From an uncultured Pelagibacteraceae bacterium (GTDB lineage Bacteria; Pseudomonadota; Alphaproteobacteria; Pelagibacterales; Pelagibacteraceae): a DNA stretch of 64,000 nucleotides. Positions 1-8,650 of the stretch are shown here, piece by piece. Made by a program: the position numbers and the translations under genes. The notes beneath the pieces are model-generated. The model was not told the DNA's origin, did not search any database, and saw only the letters and a list, made by a program, of their open reading frames with translations. Every line of letters begins with the position of its first letter. Within the stretch, counting starts at the first letter, position 1. The stretch covers positions 62,001 to 126,000 of the forward strand of contig CACFPS010000003.1 in NCBI GenBank assembly GCA_902568235.1. The letters run 5' to 3'.

Positions 1-2
1 CT

Positions 3-338
3 GAAAATGAATTATTTGGACCTGTTCTATCTGTGATGAAGTTTAATGATGAAAACGAAGTAATCAGTAAAATGAATGATAATCAGTATGGTTTATCATC
101 TGGAATTTATACTAAAGATATAAATAGAGGGTTAAGAGTATCAAATGCAATACGTGCAGGAATTACATTTGTAAATACTTATAGATTAATTTCTCCTTCT
201 GCTCCTTTTGGTGGAATGAAAGATAGTGGTTATGGAAAAGAAGCAGGAATTGAATCAATTAAAGACTATACAAGAATTAAAACAACTTGGTTTAATACAT
301 CTGACAAACCTATGGATGACCCATTCACAATGGGATAA
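3..338 (+). CDS. Aldehyde dehydrogenase, C-terminal end (5' truncated by window)
   Basis: The frame is open from the left edge and begins inside the protein with ENELFGPVLSV, the conserved ALDH stretch around the general-base glutamate and FGPV motif. It ends with the family's C-terminal APFGGMKDSGYGKE segment and the YTRIKTTW tail. The listed ORF start (an ATG at codon 42-44) is therefore an internal methionine, not the true start. The enzyme would oxidise an aldehyde to an acid with NAD(P)+; the substrate cannot be told from this fragment. The next gene, a DMT permease, starts only 8 bases after the stop, so the two are probably co-transcribed. Confidence 0.93.
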   Translation, partial: ENELFGPVLSVMKFNDENEVISKMNDNQYGLSSGIYTKDINRGLRVSNAIRAGITFVNTYRLISPSAPFGGMKDSGYGKEAGIESIKDYTRIKTTWFNTSDKPMDDPFTMG

Positions 339-346
339 ATAAATAA

Positions 347-1204
347 TTGACTAAAAATCATACATTATTAATTTTATTTGTTATGTTTTTGCTTGGGAGT
401 GCTTATCCTACAGGAAAACTTGGTGTTAATGCATCAGTACCACCAATTTTGTTTGGTGCTTTAAGAATGGGAATTGTTTTTATTTGTTTAATTCCTTTTT
501 GCAAATTTATCATACCAAATAAAAAGTATATTTTGCCTTTAATCGCTTTTTCATTGTCGATGGGTGTAGGTGTAAACTTATTTTTATATTTAGGAATAAA
601 TGCTTCTAGTATAATGTCGCCACTAGTTATAGCTGCCCAACTATCAATTCCTATTGCAATTATTTTAAGTTCCATATTTATTGGTGAGTCAATAAATTAC
701 AAACAATGGATTTTAATAATTACAGCTTTTTTTGGAATTGTATTAATAGGATTTGATCCAAAAATTGCAGATGAAATAATAGGATTTCTACTGATATGTG
801 GTATGGCTTTTTTTTATGGATCTTCACAAGTTTTTTCAAGATATCTTAAAGATTTAGACATTAAATTTACAAATGCTGCAATGGGTTTTATTGCGTTTGT
901 TATTTTATTAATTGCTTCTATCTTTTTTGAAGGAAATACAATTTCTAATCTGAAAAATTTAAATCTTCAAGCATGGGTAATGGTATTCCATGCTGGAATT
1001 CTTTGTTCTTTATTTGGACATATGTTGATGTTTTATCTTTATAAATTTTATCCAGTAGGACAAGTTCTTCCCTTTTATGCTTTGTTTCCCGTATTTGGAA
1101 TGTCATTAAGTTTTTTCATATTTGGTGAAATTCCAACACTCATTATGGTAATTGGTGGAGTTATAGTGATAACTTCAGTCTATTTACTCCAAAAAACTAG
1201 GTAA
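347..1204 (+). CDS. EamA/DMT-superfamily permease
   Basis: A 285-residue, almost entirely hydrophobic protein with about ten predicted membrane segments arranged as two EamA repeats (roughly residues 6-135 and 145-280). The first helix carries LLGSAYPTGKLG, typical of drug/metabolite transporters. It uses a TTG start 8 bases after the aldehyde dehydrogenase stop. It probably sits in the inner membrane and moves a small metabolite. The link with an aldehyde dehydrogenase suggests, but does not show, a shared substrate pathway. It is about the usual family length and shows no damage. Confidence 0.85.
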   Translation: MTKNHTLLILFVMFLLGSAYPTGKLGVNASVPPILFGALRMGIVFICLIPFCKFIIPNKKYILPLIAFSLSMGVGVNLFLYLGINASSIMSPLVIAAQLSIPIAIILSSIFIGESINYKQWILIITAFFGIVLIGFDPKIADEIIGFLLICGMAFFYGSSQVFSRYLKDLDIKFTNAAMGFIAFVILLIASIFFEGNTISNLKNLNLQAWVMVFHAGILCSLFGHMLMFYLYKFYPVGQVLPFYALFPVFGMSLSFFIFGEIPTLIMVIGGVIVITSVYLLQKTR

Positions 1205-1278
1205 TTTTCTCATTGAAAAAATATTCCAATAAGATTTAATTTTGTTTTTATAAATTGTTAACAATTAAAGGGAATAAT

Positions 1279-2460
1279 ATGAAAAAATTAGTTTTAGCTG
1301 CTTTTATATTTGTATCGACAATTTCAACAAATGTATTAGCAGATATTAAAATGGGAGTCATTTTAGGATTTACAGGTCCTATTGAATCTCTAACTCCTGC
1401 AATGGCTGCATCTGCGGAACTTGCTTTTAAAGAAGCTTCAGATTCAGGTTCGTTGTTAGGAGGACAAAAAATATCAGTGGAAAGAGCTGACTCAACTTGT
1501 GTGGACTCTGCTGCTGCAACTGCAGCTGCCGAAGGTTTAGTTTCGGGCGGTGTTGTAGCAATCATGGGTGCTGACTGTTCTGGTGTTACTGGTGCGATAG
1601 CAACTAACGTTGCTGTTCCAAATGGAGTAGTAATGATATCTCCATCTGCAACTTCTCCAGGATTAACAGATTTGAATGATAATGGTTACTTCTTCAGAAC
1701 CGCTCCATCAGATGCTAGAGGTGGTCAAATTTTAGCAGATATTACAAAAGACAGAAAAGTTAAATCACTTGCTGTGACTCATACAAACAATGACTACGGA
1801 AAAGGATTGGCTGATGTTTATGTTGCCGCTGTAAAAGCTCATGGTATTAATGTAACTGTAGTAACTGCTCACGAAGAAGGTAAAGGTGATTATGGTGCTG
1901 AAGTTGCAACTTTAGCTGCTGCTGGCGGAGATGCTTTGGCAGTTTTAGGTTACTTAGACCAAGCAGGTGGAAGTATAATCCAAGGATCATTGGACTCGGG
2001 TGCATTCGATGTGTTTGTTTTATCTGATGGTATGATTGGAGACTCTTTAACTGACAGATTTGGTAAAGACTTAAACAAATCATTTGGTTCTCTTCCAGGA
2101 TCAACTGGAAAAGGAGCTGGAAAATTTGCTGAAGTAGCAAAAGCTGCTGGCATTGACTCTTCTGGTCCTTACACAGGAGAATCTTATGACGCGGCTGCTT
2201 TAATTACTCTTGCAATGCAAGCTGGAGGAAAAGCAGACAGAGCAACTGTTCAAGCAAATGTAATGTCGGTAGCAAATGCACCTGGAACAAAAATTTACCC
2301 AGGTGAATTAAAAAAAGCACTTGATTTATTAGCTAAAGGAAAAGCTGTAGATTATGAAGGTGCTACTGCTGTTCAACTTACAGATGTTGGAGAAGCTGCT
2401 GGTGCATTTCTTGAAAAAGAAATCAAAGGCGGCAAGTTTAAAACAAAAAAACAAAGATAA
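1279..2460 (+). CDS. Branched-chain amino acid-type ABC transporter substrate-binding protein (Liv family)
   Basis: A periplasmic binding protein of the Liv (type I, Leu/Ile/Val) fold. I place the start at ATG 1279 rather than the track's TTG at 1255, because AAAGGGA lies just upstream and the product then begins with a clean signal peptide ending NVLA/DIKMG. The mature part shows the family's opening ILGFTGPIESLTPAMA and the SATSPGLT and HTNNDYGKG regions. At 393 residues it is normal length. A strong terminator follows directly. The gene runs towards the LivMHFG set of 3048-6927 on the other strand and may serve it, since that set has no binding protein directly beside it. The ligand cannot be read from sequence. 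Confidence 0.9.
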   Translation: MKKLVLAAFIFVSTISTNVLADIKMGVILGFTGPIESLTPAMAASAELAFKEASDSGSLLGGQKISVERADSTCVDSAAATAAAEGLVSGGVVAIMGADCSGVTGAIATNVAVPNGVVMISPSATSPGLTDLNDNGYFFRTAPSDARGGQILADITKDRKVKSLAVTHTNNDYGKGLADVYVAAVKAHGINVTVVTAHEEGKGDYGAEVATLAAAGGDALAVLGYLDQAGGSIIQGSLDSGAFDVFVLSDGMIGDSLTDRFGKDLNKSFGSLPGSTGKGAGKFAEVAKAAGIDSSGPYTGESYDAAALITLAMQAGGKADRATVQANVMSVANAPGTKIYPGELKKALDLLAKGKAVDYEGATAVQLTDVGEAAGAFLEKEIKGGKFKTKKQR

Positions 2461-2470
2461 AATATAATTT

Positions 2471-2506
2471 AAAACCCCGGCAATATTATTTGCCGGGGTT
2501 TTTTTT
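2471..2506 (+). terminator. Strong Rho-independent terminator after the Liv binding protein
   Basis: AAAACCCCGGCAA pairs with TTGCCGGGGTTTT over a six-base loop and is followed by an uninterrupted T run. It sits 10 bases after the binding-protein stop codon. The T run ends directly at the start codon of the NUDIX gene, so that gene has almost no leader of its own. Confidence 0.92.
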
Positions 2507-3007
2507 ATGAAAAAAATAAAACTTTATTCTGGGATATATTTAGTAAAAGAAAGATTTTTAAAAAATCAAATTTATTACTTTTTAGAAACTCCTAAAATTT
2601 CAGTAATAATTCCACAAATTAAAAATAAATTTTTGGTAATTTCTCAAAAAAGAATTCCAATTAAAAAAAAAACTTATGAATTTCCTGGTGGATTGATTGA
2701 TAAAGGAGATTCGGCTGTAAAGTCTGCAATAAAAGAGCTGTATGAGGAAACTGGATATATGAGCTTGTCGAAACCTAAAAAAATTTTGAGACTTTATCCT
2801 GATCCAGGAAGATTAAAAAGTGAATATATATGTTTTATAATAAAAAAAATTAAAAAAATTAAAATTCCTGAAAAAGGCATAGAGCTTCATTTGTTAACTA
2901 AAAATCAAATAATTAATTTAATTAAATTGCAAAAATTTTCACACGCATGCCATATTTCTGCTTTTTTATATTATATTAATCAAAATAAATACTTATCAGA
3001 CAAATAA
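2507..3007 (+). CDS. NUDIX hydrolase
   Basis: A 166-residue NUDIX-fold protein. The box lies at about residues 61-84 and reads GGLIDKGDS...KELYEETGY. The catalytic REUxEExGU core is kept as KELYEETGY, with Lys for the first Arg, and the upstream Glu of GX5E is Asp. ADP-ribose pyrophosphatase-like enzymes show this layout, but the substrate is uncertain. The ATG follows the terminator T run directly, with only the GGGG of the stem as a possible ribosome site, so expression probably depends on read-through. The 3' end overlaps a 22-residue ORF on the other strand. Confidence 0.82.
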   Translation: MKKIKLYSGIYLVKERFLKNQIYYFLETPKISVIIPQIKNKFLVISQKRIPIKKKTYEFPGGLIDKGDSAVKSAIKELYEETGYMSLSKPKKILRLYPDPGRLKSEYICFIIKKIKKIKIPEKGIELHLLTKNQIINLIKLQKFSHACHISAFLYYINQNKYLSDK

Positions 3008-3048
3008 AAAATTAAACCTAAAACAATTCCTAAGATTATATAATACAT
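2980..3048 (-). CDS. Possible 22-residue membrane peptide coupled to livM
   Basis: This ORF is too short for the supplied track. On the minus strand the livM stop and an ATG share a base (TAATG), and the frame reads MYYIILGIVLGLIFYLSDKYLF before a TGA. It would be a single membrane helix with a short charged tail. The one-base overlap is a classic coupling arrangement. The last 28 bases lie antisense to the end of the NUDIX gene. No ribosome site other than coupling is visible. In such AT-rich DNA chance ORFs of this size are common, so the call rests on the coupling and composition only. Confidence 0.4.
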   Translation of the reverse strand: MYYIILGIVLGLIFYLSDKYLF

Positions 3049-4418
3049 TATTGTTTAATAATTTTTTCTGGAAGTATTCCTTGTGGTCTAAATCGCATTA
3101 TCACAAGAAGTCCAATTCCTACTAGTAAAAATCTAAAATATGGAGCACTTTCTATTAAATGAACTTTTAAGCCATTTGTTTCTGGGAGATGTGCTGTGAA
3201 AAGATTTATAATAAATAAAGCCATTGGAGCAGCTTGTACCCACAAAAACCATACTACGAACCCGCCTAATATAGCACCAAAATTATTTCCAGTTCCTCCA
3301 ACAATTACCATTACCCATATAACGAATGTATACCTCATTGGTCTATAACTTCCTGGAGTAAACAGACCATCGTTTGTTACCATCATTGCTCCAGCTATAC
3401 CGACTATCGCTGATCCCAATATAAATATAAATAAGTGTTGTTTAACAATATTTTTTCCCATGGCACTTGCGGCTTCTTCATTATCTCTTATTGCTCTCAT
3501 CATTCTTCCCCATGGTGAATAAAGAGCTTTTTGTGTAATAATTAATAAAATAATTACAACAACTAAAAACAATCCTGCAAAGCAAAGTTTTACATAAATT
3601 GAAGAAGCGTCAATAACTAGTTGATTTAGTAAATCTTGTTTTTCAGAAAGAGAATTTATCGTTGCTAATTTTGTTGAATGAAATTTTTCAACTAAATTAA
3701 TAAACCAAGGAGAAGTCTGTAAGTCTATTTCATATGGTGCCGGTCTTTTTAATCCGATAACATTTTTGACACCTCTAGCTAACCAATCCTCATGTTTAAT
3801 TATTGAAACAACAATTTCAGCAATTAATAGTGTGGCAATTGCTAAATAGTCTGCTCTTAATCCAAGCGCTACTTTTCCAACAATATAAGCTAATCCAGCA
3901 GCAAAAAATCCTCCTACTATCCAAGAAAATAATACTGGCAGTCCAAGGCCGCCTAAAAATCCAAATTTAGCAGGTTCAACAGCCTCTATATGCTCTATAG
4001 CAGGTCCTGATATTAATTTAATTAATATCAAACCAAAGAAAATGATTGCTGCAATTAAATAATTTCTTTTTTTTGATTTTTGAATTTTTTTTAAAATATA
4101 TTTAATTGAAATTACCATTCCAATTATTACCGCAAGAGAAATCATCATATTTAGTCCACCAACATGCCATGCCTCAGGAACTGGTGCTACCGAAACAAGT
4201 ACCACTGCTAAACCACCTAAGGCTGTATAACCCATAATTCCAAAATTAATTAGGCCTGCATAGCCCCACTGAATATTTGCTCCCATAGTCATCACAGCAG
4301 ATATCATGCAGTAATTAAAAATTGATAAGGCAATTGACCAGGATTGAAATATGCCTACTAAAATTATAAGCACTAGCATGATCGAATAAGCAGCAATGAC
4401 GTTTAAATATTGCTTCAT
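3048..4418 (-). CDS. livM: Branched-chain amino acid-type ABC permease, LivM family (large form)
   Basis: Inner-membrane permease of a Liv/HAAT ABC importer. The LivM signature regions are visible: WGYAGLINFGIMGY near the N-terminus, LRADYLAIATL in the middle, and ALYSPWGRMMRAIRDNEEAASAMGKN before the last helices. At 456 residues it is about 100 longer than the second LivM in this window. The extra length lies in a Lys-rich segment with added helices (near 110-170) and a polar loop around residues 220-275. It overlaps livH by 4 bases and forms the end of the livGFHM set. The large insert may mark a distinct subfamily with another substrate. Confidence 0.88.
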   Translation of the reverse strand: MKQYLNVIAAYSIMLVLIILVGIFQSWSIALSIFNYCMISAVMTMGANIQWGYAGLINFGIMGYTALGGLAVVLVSVAPVPEAWHVGGLNMMISLAVIIGMVISIKYILKKIQKSKKRNYLIAAIIFFGLILIKLISGPAIEHIEAVEPAKFGFLGGLGLPVLFSWIVGGFFAAGLAYIVGKVALGLRADYLAIATLLIAEIVVSIIKHEDWLARGVKNVIGLKRPAPYEIDLQTSPWFINLVEKFHSTKLATINSLSEKQDLLNQLVIDASSIYVKLCFAGLFLVVVIILLIITQKALYSPWGRMMRAIRDNEEAASAMGKNIVKQHLFIFILGSAIVGIAGAMMVTNDGLFTPGSYRPMRYTFVIWVMVIVGGTGNNFGAILGGFVVWFLWVQAAPMALFIINLFTAHLPETNGLKVHLIESAPYFRFLLVGIGLLVIMRFRPQGILPEKIIKQ

Positions 4419-5425
4419 ATTTTCTTTCCTTCAAAAATTCCTGACGGTCTAAACAATAATACGACTACTAGAATAGAAAATGAAATGGCGAATTTATAAT
4501 CAGTTGACAGTAATTGCATTAAAGAATTTGGTTCCAAAGATTCGGGCAGTAAATAAACAAAAAATCTTTTATAGGCATAGGTTAAAAATATTTCTGCAAA
4601 AGCAATTACATATCCTCCAAAAAAAGCTCCATAGGGATTTCCTATTCCGCCAACAATTGCTGCAGCAAATATTGGTAGCATGTTATTAAAATAAACAAAT
4701 GGCCTGTAGCTTTTATCTAGACCGTATAAAATTCCTCCAATAGTTGCAAGGATGCCTGCAATTATCCAGGTAATCATAACCACTCTCTTTGGATCTATTC
4801 CTGAAAGTAATGCTAAATCTTCATTGTCAGAATAAGCTCGCATACTTGTTCCGGTCTTTGTTTTATTCAAAAACCAAAACATTATTGAGACAACAACGAT
4901 AGTAACAACTAATGTTATAACTTGGGTAGATTTAATGGTTAGACCTTCATTAAGTCCTGTCATTTCCTTAAATTCTGAAGCTTTTAAAATAAATTTTTCT
5001 CCATCAAGAAATCTTCTATCAGTTGGACCAATTATTATTCTTATTATTGCTTGAGTAACAAACATTACACCCAAACTAACCATTGCAAGTTGAACAGGTG
5101 GGCTTTTTTTTATTCTATAATAACTAAAAACTGTTTTATCTATGAGAAGCATATAAAAAATCATCATTGCTACTGCAAATGGAACTGTTAATAAAGCAGT
5201 AGGCAGAAATCCAAAACTTATACCTTTAGATTGAAAGTAATAAGTTAAAAGAACAGCAAACATTGTTCCAAAAGACATCATGTCCCCAGTTGCAAAGTTT
5301 GCGAATCTTAAAATTCCATAAATTAATGTTACAAAAATTGCTCCTAGTGCTAATTGAGAACCATAAGTAAGTGCTGGTATTACTGTATAATTTAATAAAA
5401 CAATTAATGCATTAATAAAATCCAT
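4415..5425 (-). CDS. livH: Branched-chain amino acid-type ABC permease, LivH family
   Basis: A 336-residue membrane permease with the LivH hallmarks GILRFANFATGDMMSFGTM near the N-terminus and AIVGGIGNPYGAFFGGY near the C-terminus. It would pair with LivM to form the channel. Its start lies directly next to the livF stop (no intergenic base) and its stop overlaps livM by four bases, so the four genes are translated as a unit. It is slightly longer than the second LivH of the window (297), with a longer loop around residues 135-175. Confidence 0.88.
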   Translation of the reverse strand: MDFINALIVLLNYTVIPALTYGSQLALGAIFVTLIYGILRFANFATGDMMSFGTMFAVLLTYYFQSKGISFGFLPTALLTVPFAVAMMIFYMLLIDKTVFSYYRIKKSPPVQLAMVSLGVMFVTQAIIRIIIGPTDRRFLDGEKFILKASEFKEMTGLNEGLTIKSTQVITLVVTIVVVSIMFWFLNKTKTGTSMRAYSDNEDLALLSGIDPKRVVMITWIIAGILATIGGILYGLDKSYRPFVYFNNMLPIFAAAIVGGIGNPYGAFFGGYVIAFAEIFLTYAYKRFFVYLLPESLEPNSLMQLLSTDYKFAISFSILVVVLLFRPSGIFEGKKI

Positions 5426-6133
5426 TTATGCTCCTAAAAATGATCTTCTGACTTCAGGATCATTTAATAATTCTTTACCAGATCCTTCAAATTTATTTTC
5501 TCCAGTTACCAAAACATATCCGCGATCAGAAATGCTGAGAGCTTGCTTAGCATTTTGCTCAACCATAATTATTGCAACATCAGTTTTTTTAACTTTCACT
5601 ATATGTTCAAAAAGCTCATCCATTACTATTGGTGATACTCCAGCTGTTGGCTCGTCTAACATCAAGACTGATGGTCTTATCATCAAAGCTCTTCCTAGCG
5701 CTACTTGCTGTCTTTGACCTCCAGATAATTGTCCAACTACTTGATTTTTTTTATCTCTTAAAATTGGAAATAAATCGTATATTTCTTCAATTACTCTTAT
5801 CACATCGTCTTCTCTTAAAAATGCTCCAACTTCTAAATTTTCTCTAACAGTTAATTCTGCAAATACATTTCTTGTTTGAGGAACAAATGATATACCTTTT
5901 TTCACTCTTTCTTGGGGGGATAACTTTGAAATATCTTTTCCTTCAATTAAAACATTTCCAGATTTAAGATTAAGCAATCCAAGCATGGCTTTCATTGCAG
6001 TTGATTTGCCCGCACCATTAGGTCCCAAGATTGCTACAATTTCACCTTTGTTAACATTAATAGTGCAAGAATTGATTATGTCAGGACCATCGCCATAACC
6101 TCCTGTCATTTTATATCCTTCAAAAAATGCCAT
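5426..6133 (-). CDS. livF: Branched-chain amino acid-type ABC ATPase, LivF family
   Basis: A 235-residue ATPase subunit. Walker A is GPNGAGKS (about 37-44), the signature is LSGGQRQQ (136-143), and Walker B with the D-loop is VLMLDEPTAGVSP (157-169). The protein starts with the short LivF-type N-terminus and shares one base with the livG stop. It would power import by the LivHM permease, together with LivG, on the cytoplasmic side of the membrane. Confidence 0.9.
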   Translation of the reverse strand: MAFFEGYKMTGGYGDGPDIINSCTINVNKGEIVAILGPNGAGKSTAMKAMLGLLNLKSGNVLIEGKDISKLSPQERVKKGISFVPQTRNVFAELTVRENLEVGAFLREDDVIRVIEEIYDLFPILRDKKNQVVGQLSGGQRQQVALGRALMIRPSVLMLDEPTAGVSPIVMDELFEHIVKVKKTDVAIIMVEQNAKQALSISDRGYVLVTGENKFEGSGKELLNDPEVRRSFLGA

Positions 6134-6927
6134 TAATTTTCTCCTTCTTGAACCTTTCCTCTTCCCAAATAACTTTCTATAACTTTTTCATTTTTTTTTA
6201 CCTCATTTGATGTTCCTTCAAATAATACTGAACCTTCAGCCATAACAATTACTGGATCACACATCCTGCTAATAAAATCCATGTCATGTTCAATCATGCA
6301 AAAAGTATAATTTTTTTCTTTGTTTAGTCTTAAAATTGCTGTTCCTAATTCTTTCAATAATGTTCTATTGACACCTGCTCCAACTTCATCAAGTAATACA
6401 AGCTTGGCATCAACCATCATTGTTCTGCCAAGTTCTAATAATTTTTTCTGTCCTCCTGATAAATTTCCTGCTCTTTCGTTTGCCAAATGTTTCAAATTTA
6501 AAAATTCAATTACTTCATATGCTTTTGCTCTAATTTCTTCTTCTTCTTTTTTTATTAATTTTGGTTTTAATAAAGCATTTAATAAAATTTCCCCAGATTG
6601 ATTTCCTGGAACCATCATCAAATTTTCAAGAACTGTCAAATTAGAAAATTCATGGGCTATTTGAAAAGTTCTTAACAAGCCTTTTGAGAATAATTCGTAA
6701 GAAGGTACATCTGTAATATTTTCATTATTAAACAAAACTTGACCTTCAGAACATTTTAAGTTTCCTGCAATAAGGTTAAATAAAGTAGTTTTTCCAGATC
6801 CATTAGGTCCTATGATGCCAGTTATAGATCCTCTCTTAATTTTTAATGAACAATTGGAAACTGCGGCCAAGCCTCCAAAATATTTTGAAAGATTATCTAT
6901 TTGCAGAATATTAGGATCTGGCTGCAT
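6133..6927 (-). CDS. livG: Branched-chain amino acid-type ABC ATPase, LivG family
   Basis: A 264-residue ATPase. Walker A is GPNGSGKT (about 40-47), the signature is LSGGQKK (156-162), and Walker B is LVLLDE (176-181). The segment after Walker B is VGAGVN instead of the common PxAGLN, so the usual proline after the catalytic Glu is missing. The LivG-type insert between the Q-loop and the signature is present. It follows the P5CR-like gene by 6 bases and shares one base with livF. It is the first transport gene of the livGFHM block. Confidence 0.9.
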   Translation of the reverse strand: MQPDPNILQIDNLSKYFGGLAAVSNCSLKIKRGSITGIIGPNGSGKTTLFNLIAGNLKCSEGQVLFNNENITDVPSYELFSKGLLRTFQIAHEFSNLTVLENLMMVPGNQSGEILLNALLKPKLIKKEEEEIRAKAYEVIEFLNLKHLANERAGNLSGGQKKLLELGRTMMVDAKLVLLDEVGAGVNRTLLKELGTAILRLNKEKNYTFCMIEHDMDFISRMCDPVIVMAEGSVLFEGTSNEVKKNEKVIESYLGRGKVQEGEN

Positions 6928-6933
6928 AGAAAA

Positions 6934-7704
6934 TTATACTTTGTTTAATCTTTTAAGAATACTATTTAATGTTTTTTCAGTTGATCTATAGAATCCTACT
7001 TTTCTAAGCTCTTTAACCCCTTGTTCATTAAGTCCTTTTGGAGTTTGAGATTCTTTAACTAAATATTTTAAATTTTTTTTAGAATTTACTACCGCATCTT
7101 CAGACAAAGCAACAAAAAGTGAGGTAATATATTTTTGTGCTTTTTCTCTTTTCACTCCACGTTTAACTAGCCAATTTGACATTGTGTTTAACAATTCATA
7201 AAATGGCGCCATCATTCCAGATGTAGACCAAAAGTTTTTCGAAAGTTTTTCATTATTAATTTCAACTGTTGTTCCAAGTTTATCAAAAAAGTTTTTTACC
7301 TTTCTATTTGGTGGAAATATTGGAACTGGACCTTTTTTTAATGAAATAGGTGGCAATGGAATCGCTCTTACAATTTTTGCTTTGACTTTAATAGCTTTTT
7401 TAAGCTGTGGCAAAGTCATTGTAGATATAAAACTTATTATTGTATGCTTTGATTTAAATTTTAAATTTTTAATTATTTTTTGTCCTACAGTTGGAGTAAC
7501 CGCCAAAAAAATCCAATTACAAGAATTAAGAATATCTTGATTATTTTTTGCAATTAAAATTTTTCTAAAATTTTTTTTTAGTTTTTGAGAAACCGATTTA
7601 CTTCTTGGGGATAAAATTATCTTATTAAATGATAAACTTGATCTACAAATTCCTGTAACTACTGATGAAGTAATTTTTCCTGTTCCTATAAAACCGAGTT
7701 TCAT
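6934..7704 (-). CDS. Pyrroline-5-carboxylate reductase-like oxidoreductase
   Basis: A 256-residue NAD(P)-binding protein that opens with MKLGFIGTGKITSSV, the Rossmann GxGxxxS motif of the ProC family. The C-terminal part holds the all-helical dimer domain, including a LNEQGVKELRKVGFY segment that fits the ProC tail. The family's usual SGSGPAY-like region is replaced by STSGMMAPFYELL, so it is a divergent member. ProC makes proline from pyrroline-5-carboxylate; this paralogue may act on a related cyclic imine. It lies between a glutarate hydroxylase-like gene (17 bases upstream) and livG (6 bases downstream), so it probably acts on an imported amino acid. Confidence 0.7.
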   Translation of the reverse strand: MKLGFIGTGKITSSVVTGICRSSLSFNKIILSPRSKSVSQKLKKNFRKILIAKNNQDILNSCNWIFLAVTPTVGQKIIKNLKFKSKHTIISFISTMTLPQLKKAIKVKAKIVRAIPLPPISLKKGPVPIFPPNRKVKNFFDKLGTTVEINNEKLSKNFWSTSGMMAPFYELLNTMSNWLVKRGVKREKAQKYITSLFVALSEDAVVNSKKNLKYLVKESQTPKGLNEQGVKELRKVGFYRSTEKTLNSILKRLNKV

Positions 7705-7721
7705 AATTGTATTTTCTACAC

Positions 7722-8645
7722 TTAATTATTGAAAAAGGAACCTCTAATTCTAAGTAATTCCCTGCTTAGATTTTTATTTTCCTTAAATGGCTTTCTTCCA
7801 TGTAGCCAGAAGTAATTATTTGCAACTATTGCACTGCCAACTGGCAAAGAGAAAATTATCTTGTTTTTACTATCTTCTAAAGAATCTGATAATTTTTGTA
7901 AAAATAATCCTTGTTTCATATTTTTGGGTTCTGGAAACTGATCTATATAAGAGATTTGTGGATTTCCATTTTGATCTTCTGAAAATATAGGATGCTCAAC
8001 TTTATAATCTATATTTTTACTCTTGGGAGAACCCCAAATAAAATTTTGTTTAGCAGTTTCATCGTTTAAAAGATCTTTTAAATGTTCCCAGTCATCTAAA
8101 TGAAGTAAATAAGTTTCTCCTCCTTGGACATTTTCTTCCTCTAGTTTTGACATTAGCAACCAATCAGTTTTTTCCTTAACATAGGTTCCGTCAGTATGAA
8201 GATCCATATTAATATAAGCTTTTCGTAAATATGAGTCGCTATTATCTTCGTGCTTAACGTGAAATCTTGCATAATATTTATTAGTCATTGCATCATGATT
8301 TGGATTTCCAATTAAATGAGTAATAGCAGTTGATAACTTAACTAAAAAATTCTGATTTATTTTAGAAGATAAATTTTTTGGACCTATAATAAAACAGCCT
8401 GTTTCTCTATTTCTCAAAATTGAACTAAAAATACCTTCTAGCTTACCTAAGGTAATATCATTTAAACTTTTGGCAATAGTAAACCTGGTAAAAGGTTTGT
8501 ATTCTAGTGTAGTAATATTAAATTTTTTAAATGGAAAAATTAGCCTATCAACTATTTGATCATCAATTTTTATATTTATTATTCTTTTTGATTTTTCGTG
8601 AAAGGATATTTCAAAGCCTTCAATATTCTTTAAGCTTTCTTGCAT
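7722..8645 (-). CDS. glaH: CsiD/GlaH-type glutarate 2-hydroxylase (Fe(II)/2-oxoglutarate dioxygenase)
   Basis: A 307-residue protein that lines up, as I remember it, with E. coli CsiD (GlaH) along most of its length: LEYKPFTRFTIAKSLND, AHLIGNPNHDAM, YYARFHVKHEDNSDSYLR, GGETYLLHLDDWEHL, YIDQFPEPKN. The iron ligands appear as H150-x-D152 in MDLHTDGTY and H282 in FWLHGR, with Arg residues near 295-301 for 2-oxoglutarate. CsiD hydroxylates glutarate to L-2-hydroxyglutarate in lysine breakdown, using 2-oxoglutarate and O2. No LhgO, GabT or GabD partner is in the window, so the full pathway is not shown. It sits 17 bases before the P5CR-like gene, within the amino-acid transport run. Confidence 0.83.
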   Translation of the reverse strand: MQESLKNIEGFEISFHEKSKRIINIKIDDQIVDRLIFPFKKFNITTLEYKPFTRFTIAKSLNDITLGKLEGIFSSILRNRETGCFIIGPKNLSSKINQNFLVKLSTAITHLIGNPNHDAMTNKYYARFHVKHEDNSDSYLRKAYINMDLHTDGTYVKEKTDWLLMSKLEEENVQGGETYLLHLDDWEHLKDLLNDETAKQNFIWGSPKSKNIDYKVEHPIFSEDQNGNPQISYIDQFPEPKNMKQGLFLQKLSDSLEDSKNKIIFSLPVGSAIVANNYFWLHGRKPFKENKNLSRELLRIRGSFFNN

Positions 8646-8650
8646 TAATT

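Noticed and set aside
1248-1565. 105-residue alanine-rich minus-strand ORF
   Set aside because: Lies antisense inside the binding-protein gene and covers its signal peptide; composition follows from the alanine codons of the real gene.
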